Of a stretch of DNA of 64,000 nt, positions 27,985 through 37,239 are shown in pieces (the stretch's first letter is position 1; every line of letters starts with the position of its first letter). The translations under genes were made by a program, and so were the position numbers. The notes beneath the pieces are model-generated. The model searched no databases. It had not been told where the DNA came from and was given only the letters and a program-made list of their open reading frames with translations. The stretch is from an uncultured Parabacteroides sp. (lineage in GTDB: Bacteria; Bacteroidota; Bacteroidia; Bacteroidales; Tannerellaceae): positions 1 to 64,000 of the forward strand of contig CAAGLQ010000023.1 in NCBI GenBank assembly GCA_900770835.1, written 5' to 3'.

Positions 27985-28809
27985 CTATCGTTTAACACCG
28001 CTTGGGCGTTTTGTGCTTTGACTTTGAGAATTTGATTGATGCTCTGTTTGGCCCGCCTGGACCGGTGCAAGACTCGTTCCAGCCTGCCCACTCTTAGACT
28101 TATTCTTGGATTTCTTCGCAGAAGAAGATTTAGTTGACGAGCCCAATACAGCACCCATACCAGCCACATGTTGTTCTTGGCCATTAGCGGCTGCAGAACG
28201 CAGCAAACGGTCATTGTTAGTCCGTACTTTTAACACATTCGGACTGGTCAAATCTATCTCCACATCAATCGCCTGGTTATCGTCCATCAAAATGGTGAGC
28301 TTTCGACCGGTCGTTAATGTCTCGCGCATTTCATCTGTTAGTTCCTTCCCTCCCAACGTACGGGGAAGCACTAAAGAATCGCAAGGACAGCAAACCTGTG
28401 CATTCGTGTCAGGAATTAGCTGAATCAAGCAAGGAATCTTCTCCCCATTGGAATAGGGATCTACCAAAGACATCACGATCTCTCCTTTATATAAATCTTC
28501 AATCTGCTCTTCAGTCAGATTAAATTCATTATCGAACTCCTCCTGATTTCTTACAGGGTGGACACGCATATGGTATCTACCTTGAGCTCTATAAAGCGAA
28601 AAACGAGCATAGCGGTAACCTAAGTTGAAGTCTTGAAGATCAATCATAGGCGTCAATGCGCTACGACCATTCGTAAGCGTGGTTAACGCCTCAATAATAT
28701 CCATAGCATTGCTGGCCTGCAAAAAGACAGACGAAGGAATTCCCATCGTACGTTCCATTGTATCAAATGGAATCTGATCAACACTGATTGTTTCAATAAC
28801 TATTTCCAT
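27985..28809 (-). CDS. DUF4099/DUF3945-like protein of Bacteroidetes mobile elements
   Basis: 274 aa. The order of short segments follows that of Bacteroidetes DUF4099-DUF3945 proteins, which are typically carried by conjugative elements, sometimes fused to a topoisomerase: IPFDTMERTMGIPSS, then YHMRVHPVRNQEEFD, then FNLTEEQIEDLYKGEIV, YSNGEKIPCLIQL, and LGGKELTDEMRETLTTGRKL. The last 60 residues are a basic, Ser/Gln-rich disordered tail (SSTKSSSAKKSKNKSKS). The molecular role of the family is not established. It heads the long operon, with a TATTTTTG promoter box 44 bp upstream. Confidence 0.72.
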   Translation of the reverse strand: MEIVIETISVDQIPFDTMERTMGIPSSVFLQASNAMDIIEALTTLTNGRSALTPMIDLQDFNLGYRYARFSLYRAQGRYHMRVHPVRNQEEFDNEFNLTEEQIEDLYKGEIVMSLVDPYSNGEKIPCLIQLIPDTNAQVCCPCDSLVLPRTLGGKELTDEMRETLTTGRKLTILMDDNQAIDVEIDLTSPNVLKVRTNNDRLLRSAAANGQEQHVAGMGAVLGSSTKSSSAKKSKNKSKSGQAGTSLAPVQAGQTEHQSNSQSQSTKRPSGVKR

Positions 28810-28852
28810 AGAAGGTTGATTTTAATGTAGCCCGAGGGCACTATATACAAAA

Positions 28853-28860
28853 CAAAAATA
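28853..28860 (-). promoter_or_regulatory. Promoter box for the operon starting with the DUF4099/DUF3945-like gene
   Basis: Minus strand TATTTTTG (TAnnTTTG), 44 bp before the ATG at 28809. From here genes run without a gap over 25 bp to 18.3 kb. Confidence 0.5.
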
Positions 28861-28992
28861 GATATTTATTTGGTCAGGTTGCTGAAACACACTCCAACCT
28901 ATACCTTATTTTGGGGAATATTAACACTAAAGTTTTCGCATACTATCCCTTGCCATGTTATCTTACCACGGAAACGCAAATTGAATTGATAA

Positions 28993-29400
28993 TTAACCTT
29001 TTTCAGCGGCATCAAGCATCTGGCTGATGTAATTTGAAAGTTGTTTTTCATATGCCAAATGTGATTTGTAGCTCTTCGTGAGTACACCTACTACTGTCTT
29101 GTAATTCTCATCCCCAGAATCAAGGAGCTGCTTAAAAATATCCATGTGCGCAGAAAGCTCAGCTTTAGACTCCCGGCAGTTTTCAGACAACTCATTAATC
29201 GCATTTATGAAATCCTCAGGTTGAACCTGCTGAAAAGTGGAATTATAAAACAAACGACAACGAATAAAATCAGACATGCTAGTAAAACCACGACTGAGTT
29301 TCTTGAGCTTCTCATATTCATCTCTGGTTAAAAGAAGATGCACTTGTTTGCTCTTTAATTTATCCTCTGATTTATTAGGTCTCCCTCCAATAGCTGTCAT
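28993..29400 (-). CDS. MobC-like plasmid mobilization (relaxosome accessory) protein
   Basis: 135 aa. The N-terminus GRPNKSEDKLKSKQVHLLLT plus DEYEKLKKLSRGFTSMSDFIRCRLF is the ribbon-helix-helix pattern of MobC-type relaxosome accessory proteins, which bind oriT and help the relaxase; the C-terminal half is helical. It is the last gene before the repeat-rich intergenic region, where an oriT would be expected. A TATCTTCG box sits 24 bp upstream. No relaxase is recognisable in the window, so mobilization in cis or trans would require one elsewhere. Confidence 0.7.
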   Translation of the reverse strand: MTAIGGRPNKSEDKLKSKQVHLLLTRDEYEKLKKLSRGFTSMSDFIRCRLFYNSTFQQVQPEDFINAINELSENCRESKAELSAHMDIFKQLLDSGDENYKTVVGVLTKSYKSHLAYEKQLSNYISQMLDAAEKG

Positions 29401-29423
29401 AGTCCATAGTTTTGATGATGCTG

Positions 29424-29431
29424 CGAAGATA
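29424..29431 (-). promoter_or_regulatory. Variant -7 box (TATCTTCG) for the MobC-like gene
   Basis: Minus strand TATCTTCGCAGC, 24 bp before the start. The same TATCTTCGCA sequence occurs upstream of parA at 34920-34929, so the two genes share a variant promoter element. Confidence 0.4.
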
Positions 29432-29812
29432 CAAATAATCTCTCAACCAAGGAACAGGAACTGCATTCTCTAATGAATCCCCACTTAGATGTTCTAAAAT
29501 AAAATAATCAATATTATCTGAAGTACCGAAATCTATAATTTTCGATTTATCGATTATACACCCTACTATATAAAAAAGAATTTCAGAAAAGTCTCCTCTA
29601 ATAAATGCGAATGTATATTCATAATTAGAAAGCTGAATTAGTAATTAATTTGGTATATATTTATCTGTAGAAAATGTTATAAAAAAAGACTCTATATAAT
29701 CAATACAACAGTTTCAATATTTATAAATAAATCTATTTCTTGCAATGGGAATATTCATACTATAGACTAAGATAAAAATGCTCTTTCAAGCTCCAAAGTT
29801 ATGTAAAGCCAC
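29432..29812. other. Intergenic AT-rich stretch, candidate oriT location
   Basis: No convincing reading frame. It lies between the MobC-like gene and the tandem array and is strongly AT-rich. An oriT near the MobC gene is a reasonable expectation from known relaxosomes, but no nick-site motif is recognised, so this is only a location to test. Confidence 0.35.
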
Positions 29813-29840
29813 ATAGTCACTATATATCTATGTAACATAG

Positions 29841-31391
29841 TCACTATGCTGCATAGCTACATTGCATCAAGGATACGTTGTCACATAGATGCAAAGACAC
29901 TTAAATAATCAAATAGCCCCGCACATAACTATCCTTTCACACAATCACCTTTTATAACCTCCATATCCTACTCTGGTATCAATCTAAAATAATGTCTTTG
30001 CCTTAAAGCCACAAAGGGAAACCATAGGTACATTGTCACGTAGTATCTATGATACATAGTGACTACGACACTTATATGTCTAAATAGCTCTTCACACAAA
30101 TGCTCAACCTCTCTTCCTTCCCTGTACTTCATTACATTTATCAGGGAGCAATCATCAGCAATGATGTTTGACCAGTACTTGACCATTCTATTGATATATA
30201 ATCACCACGCTACATAGTCACTATGAACCTATTAAACAAACACACAAATACACTGGCACAGACCTTCCTATATTACTTACTGACTTAAATGAGGGTAAGA
30301 TCTATAATTCAAAACCTTGGATATATTTGATAATTAGCTAATAATATCCAAGAGTAAATTAGTCGCTATGCTGCATAGCTACATTGTATCAAAGACACCT
30401 TATCACATAGATGCAATGACACTAAAATAATCAAATAGCCTAACACAAAACTATCCCTTCACACAATCACCTTTTATGCCCTCCGTATCCTACTCAGGTA
30501 TCAATCTAAAATAATGTCTTTGTCTCAAAGCCACAAAGGGCAACCATAGGTAATTCGTCATGTAGTATCAACGATACATAGTGACTACGACATATATCCT
30601 TTCACACAAATGCTCAACCTCTCTTTCTGCCCTGTACTTCATTACATTTATCAGGGAGAAATTATCAGCAATGATGTCTATATTGACATGTACTTGACCC
30701 ATCTATAGATATATTATAACTATGCTTCATTATCACTATTAACCAATTAAACAAACACACAAATACACTGACACATATCTTCCTATATTACCTACTGACT
30801 TAAATGAGGGTGAAGATCTATAATTCAAAACCTTGGATATATTTGATAATTAGCTAATAATATCCAATAGTGAAATAGTCACTATGCTACATGGCTACAT
30901 TGTAACAAAGACGCCTTATCACATAGATTCAACGACACTTAAATAATCAAATAGCCTAGCACAAAACTATCCTTTCTCACAAACACCTTTTATACCCTCC
31001 ATATCCTACTCAGATATCAATCTAAAATAATGTCTTTGTCTTAAAGCCAGAAAGGGCAACTATAAGTTCTTTCTCACGTAGAATCTATGATACACATGAC
31101 TACACACTTATAAGTCTAAATAGTTTTTCACGCAAATGCTCAACCTCTCTTCCTGTCCCGCACTTTCATTACATTTATCAGGGAGCAATTATCAGCAAAG
31201 ATATTTGACAAGTACTTGACCAATCTATAGATATAAATCCACTATGAAGCTATTACGCAAACACACAAATACACTGGTACAATTCTACCTATATTACCTT
31301 CGGACTTAAAAGAGGGATAAGAGCTAAAATTCAAAACCTTGGATATATTTGATAATTAGCTAACAAGATCCAATAGTGAAATAGTCACTAT
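29841..31391. repeat. Tandem array of ~515-bp units (three full, start of a fourth)
   Basis: Units begin with TCACTATGCTGCATAGCTAC-like sequence at 29841, 30363, 30879 and 31385, giving periods of 522, 516 and 506 bp. Within each unit the order is conserved: the start palindrome, a TTAAATAATCAAATAG segment, an ATCAATCTAAAATAATGTC segment, TTTATCAGGGAGMAAT, and an ACAAACACACAAATACAC segment, ending CTTGGATATATTTGATAATT. Copies differ by scattered substitutions and short indels. No unit codes for a protein; short open frames inside are not conserved between copies. Confidence 0.85.
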
Positions 31392-31760
31392 GCAACAAAG
31401 GCACTTAGATACCTTTACACAAATATGATCAAACACACAAACACACTTATTACCTTTCAACGAATCACTGCAAACTAGAGCTCAGCAAGGGCCTCTACGA
31501 ATAGGAAAATTTCCATATTGTAGAACTTATGGACGCTATCACAAACATCTTTGTTGAATCGGCTAAACAGTTTTATTAAGACACAGTCATGTTCAAACTC
31601 GCTGAACGATCCATAGCTGATGCATATAATTACATGAAAAGCCAATGGCATTTTCAAAACTCGGTTCAAGGATGCTAAAGTAAACCAGATCGAAGAATTT
31701 TCCGCCCCTACCCCAATGACCTGCTCCTATAAGTAATTCGTCCATGAGACGAGGGAAAAT

Positions 31761-31876
31761 GGTGACATGTCACCCCCTAAAAACCGACTTTGGAGGTTTT
31801 TCAAATTGCGAAGCAATCAAGGTTTTTATGTACATCAAGTCACCGGAGTCATCGGTGACTTGATGTACATAAAAAC
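31761..31876. other. Cluster of three strong hairpins, one with 24-bp arms
   Basis: Three inverted repeats in 116 bp: GGTGACATGTCACC (31761-31774), a 14-bp perfect palindrome; AAAAACC (31779-31785) with GGTTTTT (31795-31801); and a perfect 24-bp arm pair, 31822-31845 and 31853-31876, around a 7-nt loop (GAGTCAT), whose inner part is GTCACCG/CGGTGAC. Such structure occurs at single-strand origins, oriT, and resolution or recombination sites. It is not a simple terminator because the region is gene-free on both sides. Confidence 0.75.
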
Positions 31877-32373
31877 ACATCTTGCTACAAAAAAAATGAA
31901 TGGGAACAATCGAGATATTTTGACCTAAAATTTGGGCCATAAAGTATTCAATTGAGGGAATGAGAAGTCAATATAGATCCTGAATTAGAATAACCCCCCA
32001 ATAGAGAGAGGGTTCACTCATTCATTCGAATAGCACGAGCACTTCATTTGGTCGATCAAGGCGGATTAATCTACAACCAGATTAGTGAATAACGTCATAC
32101 ACTAAATTGTATGAAAGACAGCATAGAAAACTCATAAAGATGAAGACACCGCAAGCGCATAGTGACTATCTAACATAGATACTATATCAACATGATTTGT
32201 GACTATACATACAAACGCAGAATTGGCAGCTATAATCTTGATCCAGACCGTAGTCACATGGTGACTATGATACAGAGTGGCTGATAACACAAGAAACTCG
32301 GTTAAGTGAAAGGGATAGATCGAGACAATCTAAATGGCATGTATCAGATAAAGGAGCTATGATTCATTAACGA

Positions 32374-32427
32374 ATTCAACCTACCCTAGGTTTAAAGTAT
32401 TAATCCATTCAACATTTTTCAGGGAAA
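32374..32427. repeat. Dispersed ~53-bp repeat, copy 1
   Basis: Matches 40191-40243 in the same orientation with few differences; both contain AGTATTAATCCATTCAAC followed by a TTTTCAGGGAAA core. The copies are about 7.8 kb apart. Confidence 0.65.
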
Positions 32428-33244
32428 GAGATCAGAGATTCTATGTTACATAGTCACTAAACAACTATACAATTTCGTGCAGAGATAAATGAAGTAACTA
32501 GAGATATGTCTCTTTGTGGGACATAATAACGCAATATGATATCAGGATATTAGATCCTAACATTTATGAAAAGCTATATTCTATATTATTTTCAATAAAT
32601 GAAAATAGCTACAAATAATTAAATTATAAATAGTAAGAATATAGTTTGCTGCTTAACCAAACCTTTATCCAAATAATAATAATATTTTTTTGCTTAAAAT
32701 GAAAAGATATATTAGGTTAGTATCTATCCGTCCATAAATAATAAAATAAGACTCATAAACTTCTGATAGAATAAGATCAACCCAAAAGTATGGATTTAAA
32801 GGAAGGTAAATATTTACGTCTCTCGATGGAAGAATACGTCGTTGAACTACCTGTAATTATACACCAGATTTCATCTCGTAATCGGTTATTCCATAGCATA
32901 TGTTGTTCACTTATTCTCCATATCAATTAAGTCCAATAATGCATATGAATCCCGTCTCCTATTCTATTAGAATCCAATATAGGTTCATTGCGTTATATTA
33001 CACTGAGCTCGTTTTACTTTTAAATTGAAGTGAGCATAATCACAAAGTTGTAAGCTAGGATAGTCAGAAAACGTACAACTGTTCATTGATGACAAACGAG
33101 TTTGTGATATCTATTCCGATGATTCTTCTATTCAGGAAGATTATCAAAAGAAGAATATATATAGTATAGAGGAAGAGAAGGAATAAGGGCCCTTCATTTC
33201 CAGACTATATATATTCTAATACCAATTACCCCTACCCAATTTCA

Positions 33245-33946
33245 CTAGAAAGTAGGTCTGAACTCTAAAAAGTATTTGTTTAGAGCTTCTACCAATGCAT
33301 CATAGAATATATGCTTCTTGCAATATGCGTATTTGAACCTAATATTGTCTAATAAAGCTTCTATCTTTTCGCTACATGTGACTGCTACAGTACAGTTCCT
33401 ATCAATAGAAGGAACCCAACCAAACTGTTCAGTAAAGGACGGATTTTTCTTTAAATAATCCATCAAAGGCAAACTACCATCCTTCAATTGGCAAGACCCA
33501 TTCTCTGAGATTATATAATGACTATTAAGATAAAGGAGAACAGATTCATATACAAAATGCTTCACTCTTAACTCCACCCCAATTGCCTTCTGATGTTTAA
33601 TAAGAACAGACAACCAATATCTAATATATCTATCTACTTTAAAGTTTACTGTAGTTGTAACGGAAGTAGCCGGTTCAAAGCTATACTTATGATATACAAA
33701 ACTCAAATCATCTTCATACACAGATTTTTCTAAATTATTCACGCCATCCCCTTTCGTCGGCAACGATGTTGAATCGTTCTGAGATGATGTGGACGGAAGA
33801 TCCGTACAAACTGTATTATCCGGAGAAGCCTGTGTCTCTGTCAGTGAGGTACTCAATGGAACGTCAATTGATACACCCACAGATGTCTGATTTAAATTCT
33901 GTTGACGAAGCTTTTGAAAGCTTGCTTTGCTGAGTTTTTTTGCCAT
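33245..33946 (-). CDS. Probable partition partner (DNA-binding) protein after parA
   Basis: 233 aa from MAKKLSKASFQKLRQQ at 33946. The first ~85 residues are basic and then low-complexity Ser/Thr-rich; the C-terminal part (about 105-233) is compact and rich in Tyr, His and hydrophobic residues, with KVDRYIRYWLSVLIKHQKAI. No ParB nuclease-like or CTPase motif (GERRxxA) is visible, so it is not a canonical ParB. Immediate position 29 bp downstream of parA, and the ATAGTSACTAT palindromes beyond it, make it a likely centromere-binding protein of a type I-like par system. That is a positional inference. Confidence 0.65.
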   Translation of the reverse strand: MAKKLSKASFQKLRQQNLNQTSVGVSIDVPLSTSLTETQASPDNTVCTDLPSTSSQNDSTSLPTKGDGVNNLEKSVYEDDLSFVYHKYSFEPATSVTTTVNFKVDRYIRYWLSVLIKHQKAIGVELRVKHFVYESVLLYLNSHYIISENGSCQLKDGSLPLMDYLKKNPSFTEQFGWVPSIDRNCTVAVTCSEKIEALLDNIRFKYAYCKKHIFYDALVEALNKYFLEFRPTF

Positions 33947-33975
33947 GATATTCAATGTTTAAGTGGATCAATAAA

Positions 33976-34902
33976 TCATACCTGGAGAGAAGGTAATATT
34001 TCCTTAGCCCAATAGTCTTGAGACAGTTGCTTCCATCCCGTGGGAGGTTTAACGCCATACAATTCTTTAGCTAATTCCATATAGTCATATGCGCCTTTGG
34101 AATAAGGCTGATACTCAAAAATATTAGCAAAACTTGTGGCACACTCTTTAAAATTTTTATCAACCCTGATCTTCTTATCAATGACTCGTAACTGATAACG
34201 CGAATGAGTGTCTTTTAATTCAGGGTGCTCTTCTGCCTCTTTTTGAATGCCTTCAATGGCACTGATGAATTGTTTCGAAACATTATGATTAGCTTGATAG
34301 CAAGTCAAAAGGCAACCTCGTACATCAATGTGTTTTTTATAACGAGAGTTAATGCCATCTATACGTTGACAAACCTTATCGACACCATCCATACTCTCGC
34401 TACTACAATTGACAGGGATTATCACCTCATCAGTCGCAATTAAAGCACAGGTGTTAATGAAACCCGTCGTAGGAGGGCAATCCAAAATTATATAGTCAAA
34501 CATGCCTCTGATATATTCCAAACAATCCTTCAGACAAACATAATAGTTACTGATACAGTCATCATTTTTCTGATTCTTAGACTGTAAAGACATCTGAATA
34601 CCAGATAATGTAGAACGAGACGGAATAAAGTAAAAACGATCATAGCGTTGCTGAACTGGCAAAATATCATCTGAAAGGTTGTCATACCGTTTTAACCAAC
34701 CATACAATGTTTCGACCTCATGATCCTCTTCAGCATCACCTGTTAATATACAGTTCATACGAAAAGTCAGGTCAGCCTGGTCATCACAATCAACAAGACA
34801 AACAGACTTTCCACACACCCATAATGCCGCAGCAAGATTAAAGGCTGTAGCTGTTTTGCCTACGCCTCCTTTAAAATTAGCAATTGAAATTATTCGTCCC
34901 AT
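33976..34902 (-). CDS. parA: ParA-type partition ATPase
   Basis: 308 aa from MGRIISIANFKGG at 34902; the 22-codon upstream extension is Tyr/Leu-rich, poorly protein-like and overlaps the promoter region. It has the deviant Walker A KGGVGKTATAF (signature Lys before the GKT), a Walker A' segment VCLVDCDDQADLT and a Walker B-like YIILDCPPTTGF. ParA ATPases bind nucleoid DNA non-specifically and move plasmid copies through their centromere-bound partner. The N-terminus has no HTH extension, i.e. the type Ib-like or Soj-like form. A TATCTTCG box lies 20 bp upstream. Confidence 0.93.
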   Translation of the reverse strand: MGRIISIANFKGGVGKTATAFNLAAALWVCGKSVCLVDCDDQADLTFRMNCILTGDAEEDHEVETLYGWLKRYDNLSDDILPVQQRYDRFYFIPSRSTLSGIQMSLQSKNQKNDDCISNYYVCLKDCLEYIRGMFDYIILDCPPTTGFINTCALIATDEVIIPVNCSSESMDGVDKVCQRIDGINSRYKKHIDVRGCLLTCYQANHNVSKQFISAIEGIQKEAEEHPELKDTHSRYQLRVIDKKIRVDKNFKECATSFANIFEYQPYSKGAYDYMELAKELYGVKPPTGWKQLSQDYWAKEILPSLQV

Positions 34903-34921
34903 AAGATATTTATTAGATGTG

Positions 34922-34929
34922 CGAAGATA
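34922..34929 (-). promoter_or_regulatory. Variant -7 box (TATCTTCG) for parA
   Basis: Minus strand TATCTTCGCAC, 20 bp before the parA ATG; identical over TATCTTCGCA to the box in front of the MobC-like gene. Confidence 0.4.
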
Positions 34930-34968
34930 TAAACAATAAAATGAAAGCAAGCAATAAATATACTGCAA

Positions 34969-36006
34969 TTAGAGAATATATTAGATATATTAACAATTTG
35001 CCAATCCTTTGGGATAATAGTCCTACCAAAAAAGTGTTTGTATAGTTAGTAAGTTTTGTGTTCGTATAGAAGATAAGTTATGTATTTGTAAAGGACGGAT
35101 ACAATGTGACTGTATAAACAGTTAATAGATTAGAAATAAGGGAAAAGCAAATTGGTAAAAGTCAGAAATGTATAGAGTTGGAAAGGTGTAAGAATAAAAG
35201 AAGGATTAGTAAGAAGAATATTTAGGTGTTAGAATATAAAAGCAATATTTGTGTTTCAATGCCAAGAACTGAATAGATTGACTATAAATTAGTGTATAAA
35301 TGCCTCATTAATATAGGAGAACAATTAGGCTAAATGCAGGAATTAATGCATTGTCCCCTATCCATCCAAATTACTTAAGAGGACTGTAGAACAAGAACAC
35401 ATGAGATAGTTTTGATGAGCGACGAAATCAATTCAATAAAACGGAAAAATCGGTTGTAACAGCAAGAATGAATTCAGATGGGCTCTGATAAAAATGAGTC
35501 CAGTCTGAACTTAAGTATTCGTTGGGAAAAGCCGCAAGACTGCGTCTTTGTAATTACGCAACATATCCAAGATGCAAACAATATAAGAAACTACAAGGAG
35601 CAAGTTGTCATAGAAACAAGATTGTAGCTGGTAGATTGGACAACTTATTTCTTTAAGATGACAGCCTAAAAAATAGGGATCATTTCGGACACAGTAAGGA
35701 CGACTTAATTTGAAAGGCTGCATGCTTTCATACATATTTATACACAGAGTCTATTCCAAATTAAGAAACTGAAAAGTTGATTTCAGATAATATATAGACA
35801 TAATAAGTAAAACGACAGTTTTCAGTTATATCATATTTGTAATTAAGACATCTAGAAATAACCGCAACAGAAAACAGGGTTAAATCAAAGAGGACACATA
35901 CGGATGGGACTCCTCCCCTATCCTACTTAGCAAACGTACTCAGCTTAACAGCTTCAAAAAAAACGACCTCATTATGTATAATCAATAGATGCTCATAAAA
36001 TAACCC
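34969..36006. other. Gene-free AT-rich stretch upstream of parA
   Basis: No supported coding frame; the minus frame at 35511-35735 has no family features and no promoter. It contains early GT-rich motifs (AGTGTTTGTATAG near 35031, TTTTGTGTTCGTATAG near 35053), the left edge of the GTGTTTGTGT-type repeat field. Confidence 0.5.
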
Positions 36007-37239
36007 AGTATATTAATACTCCGGTAATTTTCGGATAGGCTTCATGCCGCTATCGATTTGAAACCCAGAAACCGCAAACACTCGGGCCTAATTAATAGCG
36101 TGTCTGGATCCAATCTATACATGCGAAAAATTCGATTCGCAAAATACAGGTTGGATATCAACGTCTTAAATTCACCGACCGACAAATCAAGGTTTTGCTC
36201 CTTGATTAAGACCTTCGCTGTGTTGACGGCGAACATCGACACATTGAATGAGAAGCCCAACTTCTCTTCCGAGCGTGCCTGACAGTCTCCAAGGCCGGTA
36301 AATTGGTGTGCATTGCGAAAGCAAAACTCGACCTGGAAACGTGACCGGTAAAGTGTCATGATCTCTTCTCCGCTCAAAGTCAGGTCGTTTGAGAAGAAGT
36401 ATTTATGGTTGCCTTCATCGTCGTAGCAAATCGCCAGCCGTATTTTGGATTTCAACGAGGTGCACCAAACAAGCAGATCATATGCCTTGGCCCATCATTC
36501 TACCGTCATCTCTCGAACCTTGATGTGATCAAGCGCTTTCGGATCAAGACGGTCCCCTTTCATGGGTGGCCGTCCTACGCTATTATCCTTTTTGGGCTCC
36601 GCTGGATAATAAAGGGCGGCGTCCTTACGCAAGCGGGACACTATGAAAAAGCCCATCTGCTTCAAGCCGCTAACGAAGGGGCGGCCGGAGAACGCAGCGT
36701 CCGCAAGTATGAGGTTAGTACCCATAGACAATAGCCGATCCTTGCTGTCTGACAGCGATTTCAGGCACCAATCCACCCGGTTCATTCCCTTGACTTTCAG
36801 TTCATCTGAATTGGGTGATTGAACGATAGCTGTGGTCGATCACGATAGCCGAGCGTTCCTTGCGATCAGCGTAGTAAGTATTCGCCAGATGGATGTTCAA
36901 GGATATCCACTCCACTTGGTTACGGAAAAACTCCCGGAAGGTTTTCACGCACTTGTCGCCAATCTTGGCTAACTGTGTGAAATTCAACTTGACCTGAATT
37001 GCGAAAGAGAGAATTACAACTTTTATGAGGTTATTGCGAAAAGGTTTGCGGACCTTTACCCCTGTGCTGGATAAGCATTCAGCAACGAGACAACTTAGTT
37101 GGTCAATGATATTATCTTTCATAGTTGGTGTGTTTTGGTTTTCACTACAAAACTACGAAAGGATTTATGATTGACCAATTTTTATTCTATAAGCGAGACT
37201 GCTGACATCGCTAAAAAGTTACCGGAGTATTGAGTATAT
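36007..37239 (-). mobile_element. Decayed IS4-family insertion sequence
   Basis: Perfect 13-bp terminal inverted repeats AATACTCCGGTAA (36015-36027) and TTACCGGAGTATT (37219-37231) enclose a broken transposase gene. AGTATAT at 36007-36013 and 37233-37239 is a likely target-site duplication, giving an element of about 1.22 kb. Its ends resemble those of the intact element at 40690-42200. Confidence 0.8.
36042..37122 (-). pseudogene. Broken IS4-family transposase
   Basis: Reads 37122 to 36042. The N-terminal part holds the first catalytic Asp (AIVIDHSYRS); then about 60 residues that the intact copy has between the first Asp and DWYSS are missing. The middle part has the second Asp (LILADAAFSGRP); an in-frame TGA follows VREMTVE; the C-terminal part holds YRSRFQVEFCFRNAHQF, the YREK region with His in place of Lys. 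So there is an internal deletion plus a nonsense change. Decayed and presumably inactive. Confidence 0.85.

Larger units (their letters stand above)
29813..32461. repeat. Cluster of ATAGTSACTAT palindromes (iteron/centromere-like)
   Basis: The 11-13 bp palindrome CATAGTCACTATG (centre C or G) occurs perfectly or within one mismatch at 29813-29823, 29836-29848, 30055-30067, 30213-30225, 30577-30589, 30875-30885, 31381-31391, 32159-32169, 32257-32269 and 32449-32461. Another copy is at 40361-40373. They lie next to parA and its partner gene. Repeated palindromes beside a par operon are what a parS-type centromere or iteron set looks like; binding is inferred. Confidence 0.6.
31392..33244. other. 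Gene-free AT-rich stretch with palindromes and hairpins
   Basis: No supported gene. The only open frame above 60 codons (31475-31669, minus) starts and ends arbitrarily and its composition is not protein-like. The stretch holds the hairpin cluster at 31761-31876, three ATAGTSACTAT palindromes near 32159-32461 and a dispersed repeat at 32374-32427. Confidence 0.6.

Noticed and set aside
1..29400. Phage structural region
   Set aside because: No terminase, portal, capsid or tail signature was read; large helical membrane-associated proteins beside a MobC-like gene and Toprim proteins fit a conjugative element better, although phage-plasmid origin cannot be excluded.
29841..31391. CRISPR array
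   Set aside because: Units are about 515 bp with no short repeat-spacer alternation and no cas genes in the window.
31475..31669. 64-codon minus-strand frame in the gene-free region
   Set aside because: No promoter box, no family features, and unrelated to the repeat boundaries; not enough to call a gene.
33245..33946. Canonical ParB
   Set aside because: No ParB N-terminal GERRxxA-type nucleotide-binding motif or recognisable HTH; kept only as a positional partition partner.
35511..35735. 74-codon minus-strand frame upstream of parA
   Set aside because: Low-complexity, Cys/Tyr/Leu-rich translation with no promoter or neighbouring support.
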